Source of the DNA: Dehalococcoidia bacterium | GTDB lineage: Bacteria; Chloroflexota; Dehalococcoidia; UBA2979 | DNA: 64,000 nt | Assembly (NCBI GenBank): GCA_023228825.1 | Contig: JALOAL010000004.1 | Span: 124,001-188,000 of the forward strand | Direction of reading: 5' to 3' | Part shown: positions 16,622 to 26,660 of the stretch, piece after piece | How positions within the stretch are numbered: the stretch's first letter is position 1 | Layout: every line of letters begins with the position of its first letter | Position numbers and translations under genes: made by a program | The notes under the pieces: model-generated | The model's input: the letters and a program-made list of their open reading frames with translations, nothing else | The model's database searches: none | Told to the model about the DNA's origin: nothing

Positions 16622-18400
16622 CTACTGGTCCAGCCAGGTCACCCCGGTGTTCTCCGTGGCGCCGCCGTAGCCGCGCGTCCGGCGGTGGTTGCGCACGAAA
16701 CTCTTGTATGCGGTCCACCCGGCCGTGGCAGAGGACTGCGTGGGTACGTAGAACATCATCTCGCCGTTCCGGCGCTGGATGTCGTAGAGGTACTCCGTGC
16801 GCTGCGCCTCGTCCAACTCCACCGCTTGCTTCGCGGCCAGGTCGTCAATGACGGGGTCGTGGACCTTGCCGTGGTTCGCCGGGTCGTCCCCAAAGAGCCG
16901 TTCCACGTAGCCGCCCGGCGGAAGCAGGGTCTCCAGGCCGTAGACGATGCCGGTGAACTGGCCGAGGAACGTCTGGGTGATGTAGATGGAGTTGTAGTCC
17001 TGCTGCTCCAGACGGAGTGGCAGCCCGGCTTCCGTGATCATGCCGGCCTGGGCCTCCGCCAGCCCCAGGAACGTTGCGCCGTAGCGCTCCGTGTACTGGT
17101 ACTTGATCGGCGTGCTGTCAACGCCCACGGCGTCCCAGAGCCGCTTCGCTTCCTCTGGGTTGTGTTGGAAGAACGCGCCGGACGGGCCGTGTTCCGGCGA
17201 CTGCGGATCCAGCCAGTAGCGCTTGCCGAAGGATGCCGGCTGCACGTTGTTCCACAGTTCGAACGGCACCAGCCCCGCCTGCTTGATGGCTGTCACGTTC
17301 CCGGCGTATTCGTTCAGGACGTTGCGGTCGAGCGACATGGAGAGGGCCTGCCGGAAGCGTTCGTCACGCCAGATGGCGTCCGGGTCCACCTCCTCGCCGG
17401 AGAAGGCGATCCATGACACGCCCGCTCCCGTTCCGCGCGCCCACTGCGTATCCGGGTCGCCGTCCATCAACTCGATCACGTCGTCTGCCGTGATGGCGGC
17501 GTCGAAGATGTTGCCAGCCTGGTACTGGGCCTTCCGGTTCGCGTACTCCGGGACCACGGTCTCCTCGATGCCGTCCATGTAGGGGAGGCCGGCGATGTGG
17601 TAGTCCGGGTTGGCGCGCCACGTCATCTTCACGTCGGTGTCGTGCGACTCCAGGATCCAGGGCCCCGACCCAATGGCCGTCATGGACGGGTTGAACCCGC
17701 CGTCCGCCTCGGTGGGCAAGATCCAGAGCAGCGAGGCGTTCGCCAGCAGTTCCATGAACTCCGGCAACGGCTGGCTGGTGGTGAAGTTCAACGTGTAGTC
17801 GTCGATGGCCTCGACGTTCACGATCTCCTTGACCTGCGTCGCGTTCGGTGAGTCCGCCCCGGTGAGGCGATCCCATGAGAACAGGACGTCCTCGGACGTG
17901 AGTTCGCGGCCACCCACGGGCTGCACGTCCTGGAACTTCACTCCCTGCTTCAACTTGACCACCCAGTGCTGGCCGTCTTCGGTCTCGCTACTCACCGCGA
18001 CGTCCGGGACGGTCGAGAGGTCGTATGGATCCAGGTCGGGATCGGTCTCGAGCATGAAGAGGCGGCTGTACGCGTGACCGGCGAAGGTCTTGGTGGACAC
18101 CGAGGCGTTCCGGTACGGGTCTAGGGTGGGTGGTTCGCCGGTGAGCGCCTGACGGTAGATGCCGCCGCGCTTGATCTCGGATCCGGACGCTCCGGGCGAG
18201 GCGGTTCCGGTCGCCTGACCCTCTCCTTCTCCGGTGCGCGTGGCAGTGGCCGCGGCGCCGTCGTCGTCCCCGCCGCAGCCGATCAGAGCGGCGGCCGTGA
18301 GGCCGAGTCCGCCCATCGCGCCCGTGCGGAGAAGATGCCGACGCGAGATACCCTGCGCACTCCGCAGTGCCGAGCGCGCTTCCCAGTATGTGGACTTCAT
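16622..18400 (-). CDS. Orphan peptide-type ABC substrate-binding lipoprotein (SBP family 5)
   Basis: A 592-residue binding protein with a Tat-type signal (SRRHLLRTG, about residues 19-27), hydrophobic stretch and lipobox ALIGC, then a charged and Gly/Thr linker. Family 5 marks include RGGIYRQALTGEPPTLDPYRNASV, DGQHWVVKLKQGVKF and AIGSGPWILE. It is a close paralog of 19731-21482 (shared RNASV-TKT, DVLFSW-RLT, PEYAN-KAQ, SGYVERLFGDDPANHG). No permease genes adjoin it; the two paralogs flank a LysR gene. Confidence 0.92.
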   Translation of the reverse strand: MKSTYWEARSALRSAQGISRRHLLRTGAMGGLGLTAAALIGCGGDDDGAAATATRTGEGEGQATGTASPGASGSEIKRGGIYRQALTGEPPTLDPYRNASVSTKTFAGHAYSRLFMLETDPDLDPYDLSTVPDVAVSSETEDGQHWVVKLKQGVKFQDVQPVGGRELTSEDVLFSWDRLTGADSPNATQVKEIVNVEAIDDYTLNFTTSQPLPEFMELLANASLLWILPTEADGGFNPSMTAIGSGPWILESHDTDVKMTWRANPDYHIAGLPYMDGIEETVVPEYANRKAQYQAGNIFDAAITADDVIELMDGDPDTQWARGTGAGVSWIAFSGEEVDPDAIWRDERFRQALSMSLDRNVLNEYAGNVTAIKQAGLVPFELWNNVQPASFGKRYWLDPQSPEHGPSGAFFQHNPEEAKRLWDAVGVDSTPIKYQYTERYGATFLGLAEAQAGMITEAGLPLRLEQQDYNSIYITQTFLGQFTGIVYGLETLLPPGGYVERLFGDDPANHGKVHDPVIDDLAAKQAVELDEAQRTEYLYDIQRRNGEMMFYVPTQSSATAGWTAYKSFVRNHRRTRGYGGATENTGVTWLDQ

Positions 18401-18607
18401 TCGTCCCCCTGTCTCTGTGCTGGGGTCTCTGTGTTGGGCCGAAGGGGGGGCTCTTCGGGCACCCTATGGGCCGCGAACGTAGCCGCGGGGTGCATGCGGT
18501 GAGAGAAGGGGGAGCCGCGCCACATCATTGAGTTTATGAATCATACGGACTGTCATGGTGATGCCTCGGGCGGCGGTCTTGCGATGGCCTCTGACTAGGT
18601 GTACTGA

Positions 18608-19531
18608 CTAGGCGACCAGGCTGTTGAAGGGCGCAGGCAGTTTGCGCAGCCACTCTCCGGACAGAACATAGTCCCGGAAGGCCCTGAGCACGGGGCTCTC
18701 ATACGGGGAGACGCGGCTGACGAAGTAGAGCCGGCGCACGGGCGGGTTCACGATCCGTCTGATAATGAGGTACGGCGACTGGACGGCATGCTCGCGGGGC
18801 ATGATCGCCACCCCGGCGCGGCGCTCCACGAAGGACCGGACGCCCAGGAAACTGTTGGAGATGAGACGCGGCCGCACCTGCACGCCGCCCTGCGTGAACC
18901 ATGCCTCTGTCAGGCCCTCGCTGAAGGTGTATGTCGCGTCGCGCATCATCACAACTTCTTCGTCCGCGAAGTCCTGCGGCGAGATCACCTCGAGATCCTC
19001 GAAGCGGTGCCCGGGCCAGGCCACGGCCACACACTCCTCCTCGTAAAAGGCGTTCTTCACCAGGCCCTTCACGGGGGTCGGGTCAGAGTGCATCCCCAGG
19101 TCCGAGCGCCGCTCGCGGATCTCGCGATCGATGTCGCGCGCGGGGCGGGCGGAGATGCGGAGGTCCACCACGGCCTCCGTGTGCTTGCGCTGGAAGCCCA
19201 GGCAGATGTCCGGGGCGGGGAAGCCACAGAGGCTGTGCGCCACCATCAGCGCCAGGACGCCGGCCCCCGGTGACTCGTCCTCGCGGAGGGCGTCCTCCAG
19301 CAGCCGGAGTTGGCGGATGATGTCCCGCGCGTGGGTGTAGATCACCTCACCGGCGGGCGTCAGGCGGATCCGGCGCCCCTCCCGGACCACCACCGGTGCG
19401 CCAGTGGTGGCTTCCAACCGCTGGATGCGCTGGTAGACGGCAGGCTGACTCAGATTGAGGAGGCGTCCGGCCCGAGCGTACCCACCTTCGTCCGCCACAG
19501 CGACCAGGGCCTCCAGCAGGTCGACGTTCAC
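18608..19531 (-). CDS. LysR-family transcriptional regulator
   Basis: A 307-residue LysR-type regulator. The winged helix-turn-helix is at the N-terminus (VDLLEALVAVADEGGYARAGRLLNLSQPAVYQRIQRLEA, about residues 3-42), followed by the effector-binding domain. The GTG start at 19531 has AAGGAGG about 6 nt upstream and begins right at the DNA-binding domain; an ORF reading from 19729 would add 66 unlikely residues. It lies between two paralogous binding-protein genes and is divergent from one (19731), the classic arrangement for a LysR regulator and its target. Confidence 0.92.
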   Translation of the reverse strand: MNVDLLEALVAVADEGGYARAGRLLNLSQPAVYQRIQRLEATTGAPVVVREGRRIRLTPAGEVIYTHARDIIRQLRLLEDALREDESPGAGVLALMVAHSLCGFPAPDICLGFQRKHTEAVVDLRISARPARDIDREIRERRSDLGMHSDPTPVKGLVKNAFYEEECVAVAWPGHRFEDLEVISPQDFADEEVVMMRDATYTFSEGLTEAWFTQGGVQVRPRLISNSFLGVRSFVERRAGVAIMPREHAVQSPYLIIRRIVNPPVRRLYFVSRVSPYESPVLRAFRDYVLSGEWLRKLPAPFNSLVA

Positions 19532-19603
19532 GAGTCTCCTCCTTCCCGCCCGACGCCGAGGTTGTAGCACAGCGGAGGGCTCGAAGGCGCTCCCATGGAG
19601 TGA

Positions 19604-19640
19604 GGGTGATGAATAAGCGGAAGTGAGTCTGGGGTGATGA
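19604..19640. promoter_or_regulatory. Direct repeat GGGTGATGA in divergent LysR/binding-protein region
   Basis: GGGTGATGA occurs at 19604-19612 and again at 19632-19640, 28 nt apart start to start, in the 199-nt region between the LysR start and the binding-protein start. It is a candidate LysR-type binding region; unproven. Confidence 0.35.
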
Positions 19641-19730
19641 GCGAGTGTCACCTCAGCGCTGGCCATCCTCGTAGGCTCGCGCTCCCGGGCGGGTCTGCCC
19701 GCCCACGGTTGGGCCAGGAGAGGGAACACG

Positions 19731-21482
19731 ATGGATACGAACTACTGGCGATCGTCCCGTCGGGTACGCATTTCGCGTCGGGCCATGCTGCGTGGCGCCG
19801 CGCTCACGGGCGCGGGGCTCGCGGGGGCGGCCCTTGTCGGTTGCGGTGAAGAGTCCGAGCCGACGCCTGTCCCCACAGAGGCAGCGACGGTGGTGCAGGA
19901 GATCACCACGGACTCAGAGTCCGAGGTCGCCCGCGGAGGGACCATGGTGGTCTCTGCCCCGGAGCCGCCGGTGCTCGACCCGTTCCGGAACGCCTCCGTC
20001 AACACCAAGACGGCAGCCGCATACGTCTACAGCAGGCTCTACAAGAACCAGACCGCCCCAAACGCGGACCCCTTCGACCTGTTGGAGGAGCCGGACCTGG
20101 CCGACAGCGCGGAGTCGTCGGATGGCCAGCACTGGGTGGTCAAACTGAAGCCAGGGGTGAAGTTCCACAACCTGGAGCCTGTCAGTGGCCGAGAAGTGAC
20201 CGCGGACGACGTCCTGTTCTCGTGGGAGCGGCTCACGGATGACTCGTCGCCGAACAAGACACAGGTAGCCGAGATCTCTGGCGTGGAGGTGGTTGACGAC
20301 TACACGCTGAGTTTTACCACCCGCGCCCCCTCGCCCACCTTCATCGAACTGATCGCGGACGCAAACCTGCTCTTCATCCAGCCGAAGGAGGCGGGAACCG
20401 GGTTCGACCCGGCGCTGCAGCCGATCGGCTCGGGGCCGTTCCTGTGGACCGACCACCAGGTAGACGTGAAGCACGTCCTGAGGGCGAACCCGGACTATTT
20501 CCTGCAAGGGCTCCCGTACCTGGACGCCATCGAACGGCGCATCATCCCGGAGTACGCCAACCAGAAGGCGCAGTTTGAATCGGGGGACCTGGACCAGTTG
20601 GCGTCCAGCCCGGAAGACGTGCTGGACTTGCGATCCCGCTTCCCGGATGCGCAATGGCTGCGTGGTTCCGGCCTGGGCTTAGCCTGGGTGGCGTTCTCCG
20701 GCGAAGACCTGGATCCGGACGCCGTCTGGCGTGACCCACGCTTCCGGCAGGCCATCTCCATGATGCTCGACCGCTACGCGCTGAACGAACTGGCGGGCAA
20801 CACGACTGCGCTGCGAGCGGCCGGCCTGGATGCGTCCAGCCGCTGGAACAGCGCGCAGCCCGGCTCCTTCGGCCCTCGCTTTTGGCTGGATCCCCAGAGC
20901 CCCGAACAGGGAGAGAGCGCCCGCTTCTTCGAGTACAACCCGGAGGAAGCCCGTCGTCTGCTGGACGCGGTGGGCCTACCGTCGGAGCCACTCCCGTACG
21001 AGTACACGAACGGCTACAGCGCCGTGTTCCAGCGCATGGGCGAGGCGCACGGTGGCTACCTGGCGGACGGCGGGCTGCGACTGGATCCGCGCACCTCAGA
21101 CTATTCGTCGCACTACATTACCCAGACGTTCCTGGGGAACTTCCACGGCATCCTCTACGGCATCGAGAGCACGCTGACGCCCAGTGGCTATGTGGAGCGC
21201 CTATTCGGCGACGACCCGGCTAACCACGGCCGAGTGCACGACCCGGTGATCACGGACCTCCACCAGAAGCAGCAGACGGAACTGGATCCGGAGGCACGTA
21301 CTCAGCACTTCTACGACATCCAGCGTCGCAATGCGGAGGAAATGTTCTACGTCCCCACGGAGCACTCGAACCCCGGCGGAGGTGCCTGGACCACCTACTC
21401 CTCGCGTGTGCGAGGACTGCGCCGCACCAAGGGCTACGGCGCCGGCACCGAGGTGATGATGCACCTCTGGCTCGACTCCTAG
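19731..21482 (+). CDS. Orphan peptide-type ABC substrate-binding lipoprotein (SBP family 5)
   Basis: A 583-residue binding protein with Tat-type signal (SRRAMLRGAALTGAGLAGAALVGC, RR at about residues 16-17; lipobox ALVGC). The mature part follows family 5 (RGGTMVVSAPEPPVLDPFRNASV, WVVKLKPGVKFHN, QPIGSGPFLW). It is a paralog of 16622-18400 and, like it, has no permease genes beside it. ATG 19731 follows AGGAGAGGGA. Divergent from the LysR gene, probably its target. Confidence 0.92.
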   Translation: MDTNYWRSSRRVRISRRAMLRGAALTGAGLAGAALVGCGEESEPTPVPTEAATVVQEITTDSESEVARGGTMVVSAPEPPVLDPFRNASVNTKTAAAYVYSRLYKNQTAPNADPFDLLEEPDLADSAESSDGQHWVVKLKPGVKFHNLEPVSGREVTADDVLFSWERLTDDSSPNKTQVAEISGVEVVDDYTLSFTTRAPSPTFIELIADANLLFIQPKEAGTGFDPALQPIGSGPFLWTDHQVDVKHVLRANPDYFLQGLPYLDAIERRIIPEYANQKAQFESGDLDQLASSPEDVLDLRSRFPDAQWLRGSGLGLAWVAFSGEDLDPDAVWRDPRFRQAISMMLDRYALNELAGNTTALRAAGLDASSRWNSAQPGSFGPRFWLDPQSPEQGESARFFEYNPEEARRLLDAVGLPSEPLPYEYTNGYSAVFQRMGEAHGGYLADGGLRLDPRTSDYSSHYITQTFLGNFHGILYGIESTLTPSGYVERLFGDDPANHGRVHDPVITDLHQKQQTELDPEARTQHFYDIQRRNAEEMFYVPTEHSNPGGGAWTTYSSRVRGLRRTKGYGAGTEVMMHLWLDS

Positions 21483-21552
21483 CAGCGGGCCGGACTGCTC
21501 GGCGGCCCGTCCGTTCCCTCCGGATGGGCAACCACAGGCGCCGGCTCCCGGA

Positions 21553-21589
21553 AGAGAGGGGCGCGGAACCATGTTCCGCGCCCCTCTCT
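21553..21589. terminator. Long perfect hairpin, terminator-like
   Basis: AGAGAGGGGCGCGGAA pairs perfectly over 16 bp with TTCCGCGCCCCTCTCT, extended by one more C-G pair, around a 3-nt loop. It lies after the binding-protein gene and before the LacI gene. No U-tract follows. Confidence 0.65.
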
Positions 21590-21865
21590 GGCGACGCCCG
21601 TCTGAGGCTCTGGCCAGTCGCCATGGGCGGGCGCGCGCGCGTTCCTCGCCCCGACCGCGGCTCATCTCCTTCGCGTTTCGTGAAGCCGTAAAGACGCCGG
21701 GCAACCGCGTCCAGCAGGCCGTCGATCAGGGTGAAGAATAGTGTCAGCGCGCGAGAACGCCCGAGGATCAAAGCATTCGCGGTCGCCAGCGGAGCGGGAA
21801 AGTGCGATCCTGAGATACAGCAAGGCGGCGCGCCCACGACCGGCGCGCCTATTCGGGAGGAACGG

Positions 21866-22909
21866 TTGAGCGGACCGCAGCCCGGTTCACGACGTCCCAC
21901 TCGGCTCGCCGACGTAGCGGCCGTCGTCGGGGTTTCCGTCGCCACCGTGTCGCGCGCGCTGAACGGCGTCGACGGCGTCTCGGATGAGCAGCGGAGCCGC
22001 ATCATCGCGGAGGCCGAGCGCCTCGGCTATGTCCGTGACGCGATCGGCCACAGCCTGCGGTTGGGGCGGAACTATCTTGTGGGCGCCTGGCTCGAAAGCA
22101 TCCAGAACGCCTCGTCCGGCCGCTTCGTGAGTGCGCTCACGGACGCGCTACAGCCAGAGGGCTATGACATCCTGGTCACCGAGTACAGCCATGACCCTGC
22201 CCAGGATCAGAGCCGTATCGTGAGCCTCGCGCGGCGTCGTCCTGACTTCATGGTGGTCCTGCACCCGCCGCATCAGGAGGCCTTTGCCGAACTGCGCCAT
22301 CAGGGACACGAGGTGGTCCTGGTGTCCAGCGGCCCGGCGGACGAGTGGTCTGGACCGCTGGTCTCGGTCGATAGCACCCAGTCGCGTCTGGACATGGCCA
22401 TGCACCTCGTGGAGTTGGGGCACCGGCGCATGCTCGTGACCCAGCCGGCCCGGCGTCTGGGGCGTCCCGGGGGCGGCGTGCTACGCCGGGTCGTGCGTGA
22501 GGCCGAACTACCACTGGAAGTCGAGTTGCTGCCCATCCCGGACGGGGACAAGTCGGACGAGGCGCTCAGCGAAGTGATCACACGGCTGCAGCAGCCGGAC
22601 GCGCCTACCTGCCTCCAGATCAACGAGGCGATGGCCGCACCACTCCTGGCCCGCCTCCGCGATGCCGGGTTCCGGATCCCGGACGACCTTTCCGTCCTCA
22701 CCACGGGCGCTCCCGCGTGGGCTGACCTCGTGAACCCCGCGCTCAGTTGCACCGATGTGGACTACTACGCCTGCGGCCTCGCCGTCGCGGAGGTCATACT
22801 CGCGCTCCGCGATGGAGCGTCCCCCGAGTTGCGGGTGGTGCAGGGGCGCTACATTCGCCGCGACTCGGTTGGCCCGGCGCCGAACTTCGTCACCGAGGCG
22901 GTGGGGTGA
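21866..22909 (+). CDS. LacI-family transcriptional regulator
   Basis: A 347-residue regulator with N-terminal helix-turn-helix (TRLADVAAVVGVSVATVSRALNG, about residues 11-33) and hinge, then a sensor domain (YLVGAWLESIQNASSGRFVSAL onward). TTG 21866 is preferred because GGGAGG (21855-21860) is 5 nt upstream; an ORF from 21731 would add 45 residues of non-family sequence. It is convergent with the dppC gene at 22991-23911 and may control that transporter, whose promoter region has LacI-type sites. Confidence 0.9.
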   Translation: MSGPQPGSRRPTRLADVAAVVGVSVATVSRALNGVDGVSDEQRSRIIAEAERLGYVRDAIGHSLRLGRNYLVGAWLESIQNASSGRFVSALTDALQPEGYDILVTEYSHDPAQDQSRIVSLARRRPDFMVVLHPPHQEAFAELRHQGHEVVLVSSGPADEWSGPLVSVDSTQSRLDMAMHLVELGHRRMLVTQPARRLGRPGGGVLRRVVREAELPLEVELLPIPDGDKSDEALSEVITRLQQPDAPTCLQINEAMAAPLLARLRDAGFRIPDDLSVLTTGAPAWADLVNPALSCTDVDYYACGLAVAEVILALRDGASPELRVVQGRYIRRDSVGPAPNFVTEAVG

Positions 22910-22990
22910 GTCCAAGCCAGCCCACCGCCCCACACTCCGCGTTGGCCTCGGCCCACTGAGGCGCGGGCAGCCCCCCACAGGCCCGTCCGT

Positions 22991-23911
22991 CTAGCGCGAC
23001 CCGCGAAGACGCGGGTCCATCACGTCCCGCAAGCGGTCTCCCATAAGGTTGACGGAGAGGACGAACAGGACGATCGCCACGCCGGGGAGCAGCGCCACCC
23101 ACGGATTCGTGCGGATCATCGGGAAGCCGTCCGCGATGATCACGCCCCACGATGGCGTGGGCGCGCCGATGCCAATGCCGAGGAAACTCAGGCTCGTCTC
23201 GGCGAGCACCGCTGCTCCCAGTGCGAGCGACCCCTGGACGATGATGGGCTGCAGTGCGTTCGGCAGGACGTGCCGGCCGAGGATCCGCCACTCGCTCCCG
23301 CCCATCGCCCGCGCGGCCGTGATGAACTCTCGCTCCTTGATGGACAGCGTCATACCTCGGGTCAACCGAGCGTAGATCGGGAAACTGTTCACCCCAAGGG
23401 CGATCATCACCTTTGTCAGTCCCGGCCCGGTGATCGAGATCACAAAGAGCAAGAAGATGAGGTTGGGGAACGCGAGCCAGGCGTCCACGATCCTCATGAG
23501 CCCTTCGTCCACCCACTTGTTGCCGTACCCGGCGACGAGGCCGATCGGCACGCCGATGACCGCCGCGATCCCCACGGCGATGAAGCCAATCCGCACGGAG
23601 ATCCGGGCGCCGTAGATGATCCGGCTAAAGATGTCCCGCCCCAGCCGGTCCGTCCCCAGGAGATGCTCCTGGGAGGGGGGCTGCAGGCTCGCCTGGCGGT
23701 CCTGTTCGGCGTAGTGATACGGCGCGATGATCGGAGCGAAGATCGCCATCGTGACGAAGAGGGCGAGCAGGACACCGGACACGGCAGCCTTGCTGTCGGA
23801 GAAGAACTTGACTGCGCGGCGGAACCATCCGTCGCGTTCCGGCATGTCGTACAGCGTCTCGGCCGAGACCATGGGGGACACGCCGCCGTCGGCACCTGCT
23901 ACAGATGTCAT
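22991..23911 (-). CDS. Peptide-type ABC transporter permease, DppC-like
   Basis: A 306-residue inner-membrane permease. Marks: SKAAVSGVLLALFVTMAIFAPIIAP helix, HLLGTDRLGRDIFSRIIYGARISV, the EAA loop (TAARAMGGSEWRILGRHVLPN) and SLSFLGIGIGAPTPSWG. It is the last gene of the binding-protein/dppB/dppC unit read leftwards, 13 nt after dppB. No ATPase follows. Confidence 0.93.
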   Translation of the reverse strand: MTSVAGADGGVSPMVSAETLYDMPERDGWFRRAVKFFSDSKAAVSGVLLALFVTMAIFAPIIAPYHYAEQDRQASLQPPSQEHLLGTDRLGRDIFSRIIYGARISVRIGFIAVGIAAVIGVPIGLVAGYGNKWVDEGLMRIVDAWLAFPNLIFLLFVISITGPGLTKVMIALGVNSFPIYARLTRGMTLSIKEREFITAARAMGGSEWRILGRHVLPNALQPIIVQGSLALGAAVLAETSLSFLGIGIGAPTPSWGVIIADGFPMIRTNPWVALLPGVAIVLFVLSVNLMGDRLRDVMDPRLRGSR

Positions 23912-23924
23912 GGAAGGTCCTCAG

Positions 23925-24890
23925 TCAACTCACTCGGATGCGGGGGTCGAGGTAGCCGTACACGATGTCCGTGACGAGGTTGGCGAGGACAATCGCCATC
24001 GTGGAGATGATCACGATCGCCTGGATCACCGGGAAGTCCTGGGTTTGCGCTGCGTCGACAGCGAGGCGTCCGATGCCAGGGATGCCGAAGACCCGCTCGA
24101 TCAGGACGCTGCCACTGATCAACGTGGAGAGCGATAGGCCGATCACCGTCCAGGCCGGCAGCATCGCGTTCTTCAGGGCGTGGCGCATGATGACCGTCCG
24201 CGTTGCGAGGCCCTTGGCGCGCGCCGTGACGATGTAGTCCTGGCGCAGGACCTCCATCAGTCCGGACCGGGTCTGTCGCATGATGATCGCGGATCCGAAG
24301 AAGCCGTTCGCCAGGATGGGCAGTGCCAGGTACTTGAGCGACCTGCCGAAGTCGTCCCAGGGGGCGACCCATCCGGATGTCGGTAACCAGCCCAGCCAGA
24401 CGGAGAAGACCACGATCATCAGGATGGCTGCCCAGAAGTTGGGCGTCGCAGCGCCGAAGACCGCATAACTGGTGGCGAAGAAGTCGACCTTTCCAGGTCG
24501 TAACGCCGCAACTACCCCGAGCGCTATCCCGATGAAGACGTTGGTGAAGTAGGTGGCCAGGCTCAGCGTGAGCGTGATCGGGAGGCGCTCCTTCAGCATG
24601 TCAATGATCGGGCGCTTGCTTCGTAGCGAGGTGCCCAGGTCGCCCTGTGCCAGCCGCCCCACGTAGTTGGCGTACTGCACGATCATCGGCTGGTCCAGGC
24701 CATAGCGGCTGCGGAGTTCCTCCAGCATCTCCGGGTTGGCCGCGAAGTCCTCGTTCTCAGACGGGTCCACGCCCAGGATGGCGAACAAGGGGTCGCCCGG
24801 CATCAACTGCTGGCCGAAGAAGGTCAACATTGAAACGATTATCAGTACGGGGATCGAACTGACCATTCGCCGGATTGAATACTTCAGCAT
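23925..24890 (-). CDS. Peptide-type ABC transporter permease, DppB-like
   Basis: A 321-residue permease with N-terminal SIRRMVSSIPVLIIVSMLTFF helix, LMPGDP, YGLDQPMIVQY, the EAA loop (TARAKGLATRTVIMRHALKN) and a C-terminal DPRIRVS. Second gene of the unit after the binding protein at 24959-26641 (68 nt gap). The ribosome site is weak, so coupling to the upstream message is likely. Confidence 0.93.
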   Translation of the reverse strand: MLKYSIRRMVSSIPVLIIVSMLTFFGQQLMPGDPLFAILGVDPSENEDFAANPEMLEELRSRYGLDQPMIVQYANYVGRLAQGDLGTSLRSKRPIIDMLKERLPITLTLSLATYFTNVFIGIALGVVAALRPGKVDFFATSYAVFGAATPNFWAAILMIVVFSVWLGWLPTSGWVAPWDDFGRSLKYLALPILANGFFGSAIIMRQTRSGLMEVLRQDYIVTARAKGLATRTVIMRHALKNAMLPAWTVIGLSLSTLISGSVLIERVFGIPGIGRLAVDAAQTQDFPVIQAIVIISTMAIVLANLVTDIVYGYLDPRIRVS

Positions 24891-24958
24891 GTTGTCCCGC
24901 TAGTTTCCAATGCAGCAAATCTCGTTCCTCCGCCTGACCTTCTTCGGCGACCGGCGCC

Positions 24959-26641
24959 CTAGGCCTTGATCGAGAGGAGCCCCCACCGGTACTTGCCCTC
25001 GCCACCGTGGAGGTTCTCCAGGTGGCCGACGTTCTCGGCCGCCAGGTCGAGCCGGGTGCGGTAGTAGTGAGGCATCATCACGAAGACATCCTCACGCGCC
25101 AGAATCTCCGCGCGCGTGTACAACTCCCGCCGCTCCTCGAAGTCATGGACGGATCGAGCGCGCTGGATGAGGTCCTGGATCTCCGGGTGTGGCCAGTAGC
25201 CGGCGTTGTAGGTCCCCTGCTCGTCCCAGTGCGGCCCAAGGTTCCCGTCTGGGTCGACCCGCATGGACCAGCCGACCACGTGCACCTGCGCCTCCGCCGT
25301 GCCGCCGAAGCCCTTGAAGAAGAAGTCGGCGCTTGCACTCCGCCGGACACGGTTGCCCCAGTCGATCGTGATGCCGTAGTCCGCGTACGCCGCTTCCCAG
25401 TACTGGTGCAGTTCCGAGAGAGTGTCGCCGTTCGCGCTGCCAGTCAGGACCCACTCCTCAGGCGGCACGCCCGAAGCGTCCAGGAGTTTCCGGGCTTCCG
25501 CCGGGTCGTAGACCCGCTCCGGGACCTCTTCCGAGAAGTACGCACTGGCCGGCGTCAGCACACCGCGCGCAAGCGGTTCGTCACCCTGCTCCAGGTTGTT
25601 GATTGCAGACTGGACGTCCGCGCCCAGATCCATGGCCTTGCGGAAGTGCCAGTTGTTGAGCGGGTGCGAGGGGCGGCCGTCGCCCAGCGTGTGCCCGTTG
25701 ATCATGATACGGGCGGTGGAACTGCCCACGAACGTGCTCCGCTGTACGCCGGGGAGTGAGAGCAGGCGGTCGCGGTCGAGTGCCGGGACGGAGTTGTAGA
25801 TGTCCGTCTCGCCGGTCTCGAACCCCGCCACGCGGACCGTCTCGTCCGGCACGATCGCGATGGAGATCTTGTCCAGAAATGGCAGCCGCGCCCCTGTAGA
25901 GTCCGTCCGCCAGTGGTCGGTGCTGGCTTCGAACTCGACCAGGGCGTCCTGGTGCCACTGGGAGATCGAGAACAGTCCCGATCCGCGCGGCTGCCGCGCG
26001 AACCCATCGTCGCCCAGCGCCTCGACGTCCCGACGCGAGACCACGAAACCGCCCCGGTCGCCCATGTTCGTCAAGAGTGGCGCGGAGACCTCGCTCAGGT
26101 TGATGCGCACCTGGTAGTCGTCGACGACTTCCACAGACTCGATCGCCTGGAGGTCGGTGCTGGGCGTCGAGATCGGATCGCGGGCGCGGTCCAGGTTCCA
26201 GGCGATCAACTCGGCGTCGACCACCTCGTCGCTGCCGTTCATGGTCACGCCGCGGCGGATGTCCATGATGATCGTGGTGTCATCCGCGTATTCCCACTTC
26301 TCGGCGAGAGAGATGCTGGGATCCGGCAGCCCTTGCTGGTTGTACGCGACCACCTGGTCGTAGAGCAGGTGCGCCCAGTGGTGGTCGCCGCCGCCCGTGC
26401 CGCGGTGGGGATCCATGCTGGTGGGCTCGCCGCCCATCGCGAAGCGGAGCGTACCGCCGCGTGCCACGTTCCCGTCAGCAGTGACGGTGGGCGAGGACGT
26501 ACCTACGGACGCACCATTGGCACCAGGCGGGTCGTCATCGGAACTGCATCCCAGCAGGGCCGCGGCTCCGAGCCCTGCTCCGGTGAGGGCGGCTCCCCGA
26601 AGAAAGCGTCTGCGGTTCAGGCGTCGCGAGATTCCAGACAT
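24959..26641 (-). CDS. Peptide-type ABC substrate-binding lipoprotein (SBP family 5)
   Basis: A 560-residue binding protein. The N-terminus has NRRRFLRGAALTG (twin-arginine, about residues 9-21) and lipobox ALLGC, then a Gly/Ser/Thr linker. Family 5 pattern: RGGTLRFAMGGEPTSMDPHRG, LAEKWEYADDTTIIMDIRRGV, RGSGLFSISQW. It leads the SBP-dppB-dppC operon and is divergent from the hotdog gene at 26904 across a region holding three LacI-type operator-like sites. Confidence 0.93.
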   Translation of the reverse strand: MSGISRRLNRRRFLRGAALTGAGLGAAALLGCSSDDDPPGANGASVGTSSPTVTADGNVARGGTLRFAMGGEPTSMDPHRGTGGGDHHWAHLLYDQVVAYNQQGLPDPSISLAEKWEYADDTTIIMDIRRGVTMNGSDEVVDAELIAWNLDRARDPISTPSTDLQAIESVEVVDDYQVRINLSEVSAPLLTNMGDRGGFVVSRRDVEALGDDGFARQPRGSGLFSISQWHQDALVEFEASTDHWRTDSTGARLPFLDKISIAIVPDETVRVAGFETGETDIYNSVPALDRDRLLSLPGVQRSTFVGSSTARIMINGHTLGDGRPSHPLNNWHFRKAMDLGADVQSAINNLEQGDEPLARGVLTPASAYFSEEVPERVYDPAEARKLLDASGVPPEEWVLTGSANGDTLSELHQYWEAAYADYGITIDWGNRVRRSASADFFFKGFGGTAEAQVHVVGWSMRVDPDGNLGPHWDEQGTYNAGYWPHPEIQDLIQRARSVHDFEERRELYTRAEILAREDVFVMMPHYYRTRLDLAAENVGHLENLHGGEGKYRWGLLSIKA

Positions 26642-26660
26642 CCTCTGCTCCAGTCCTGCG

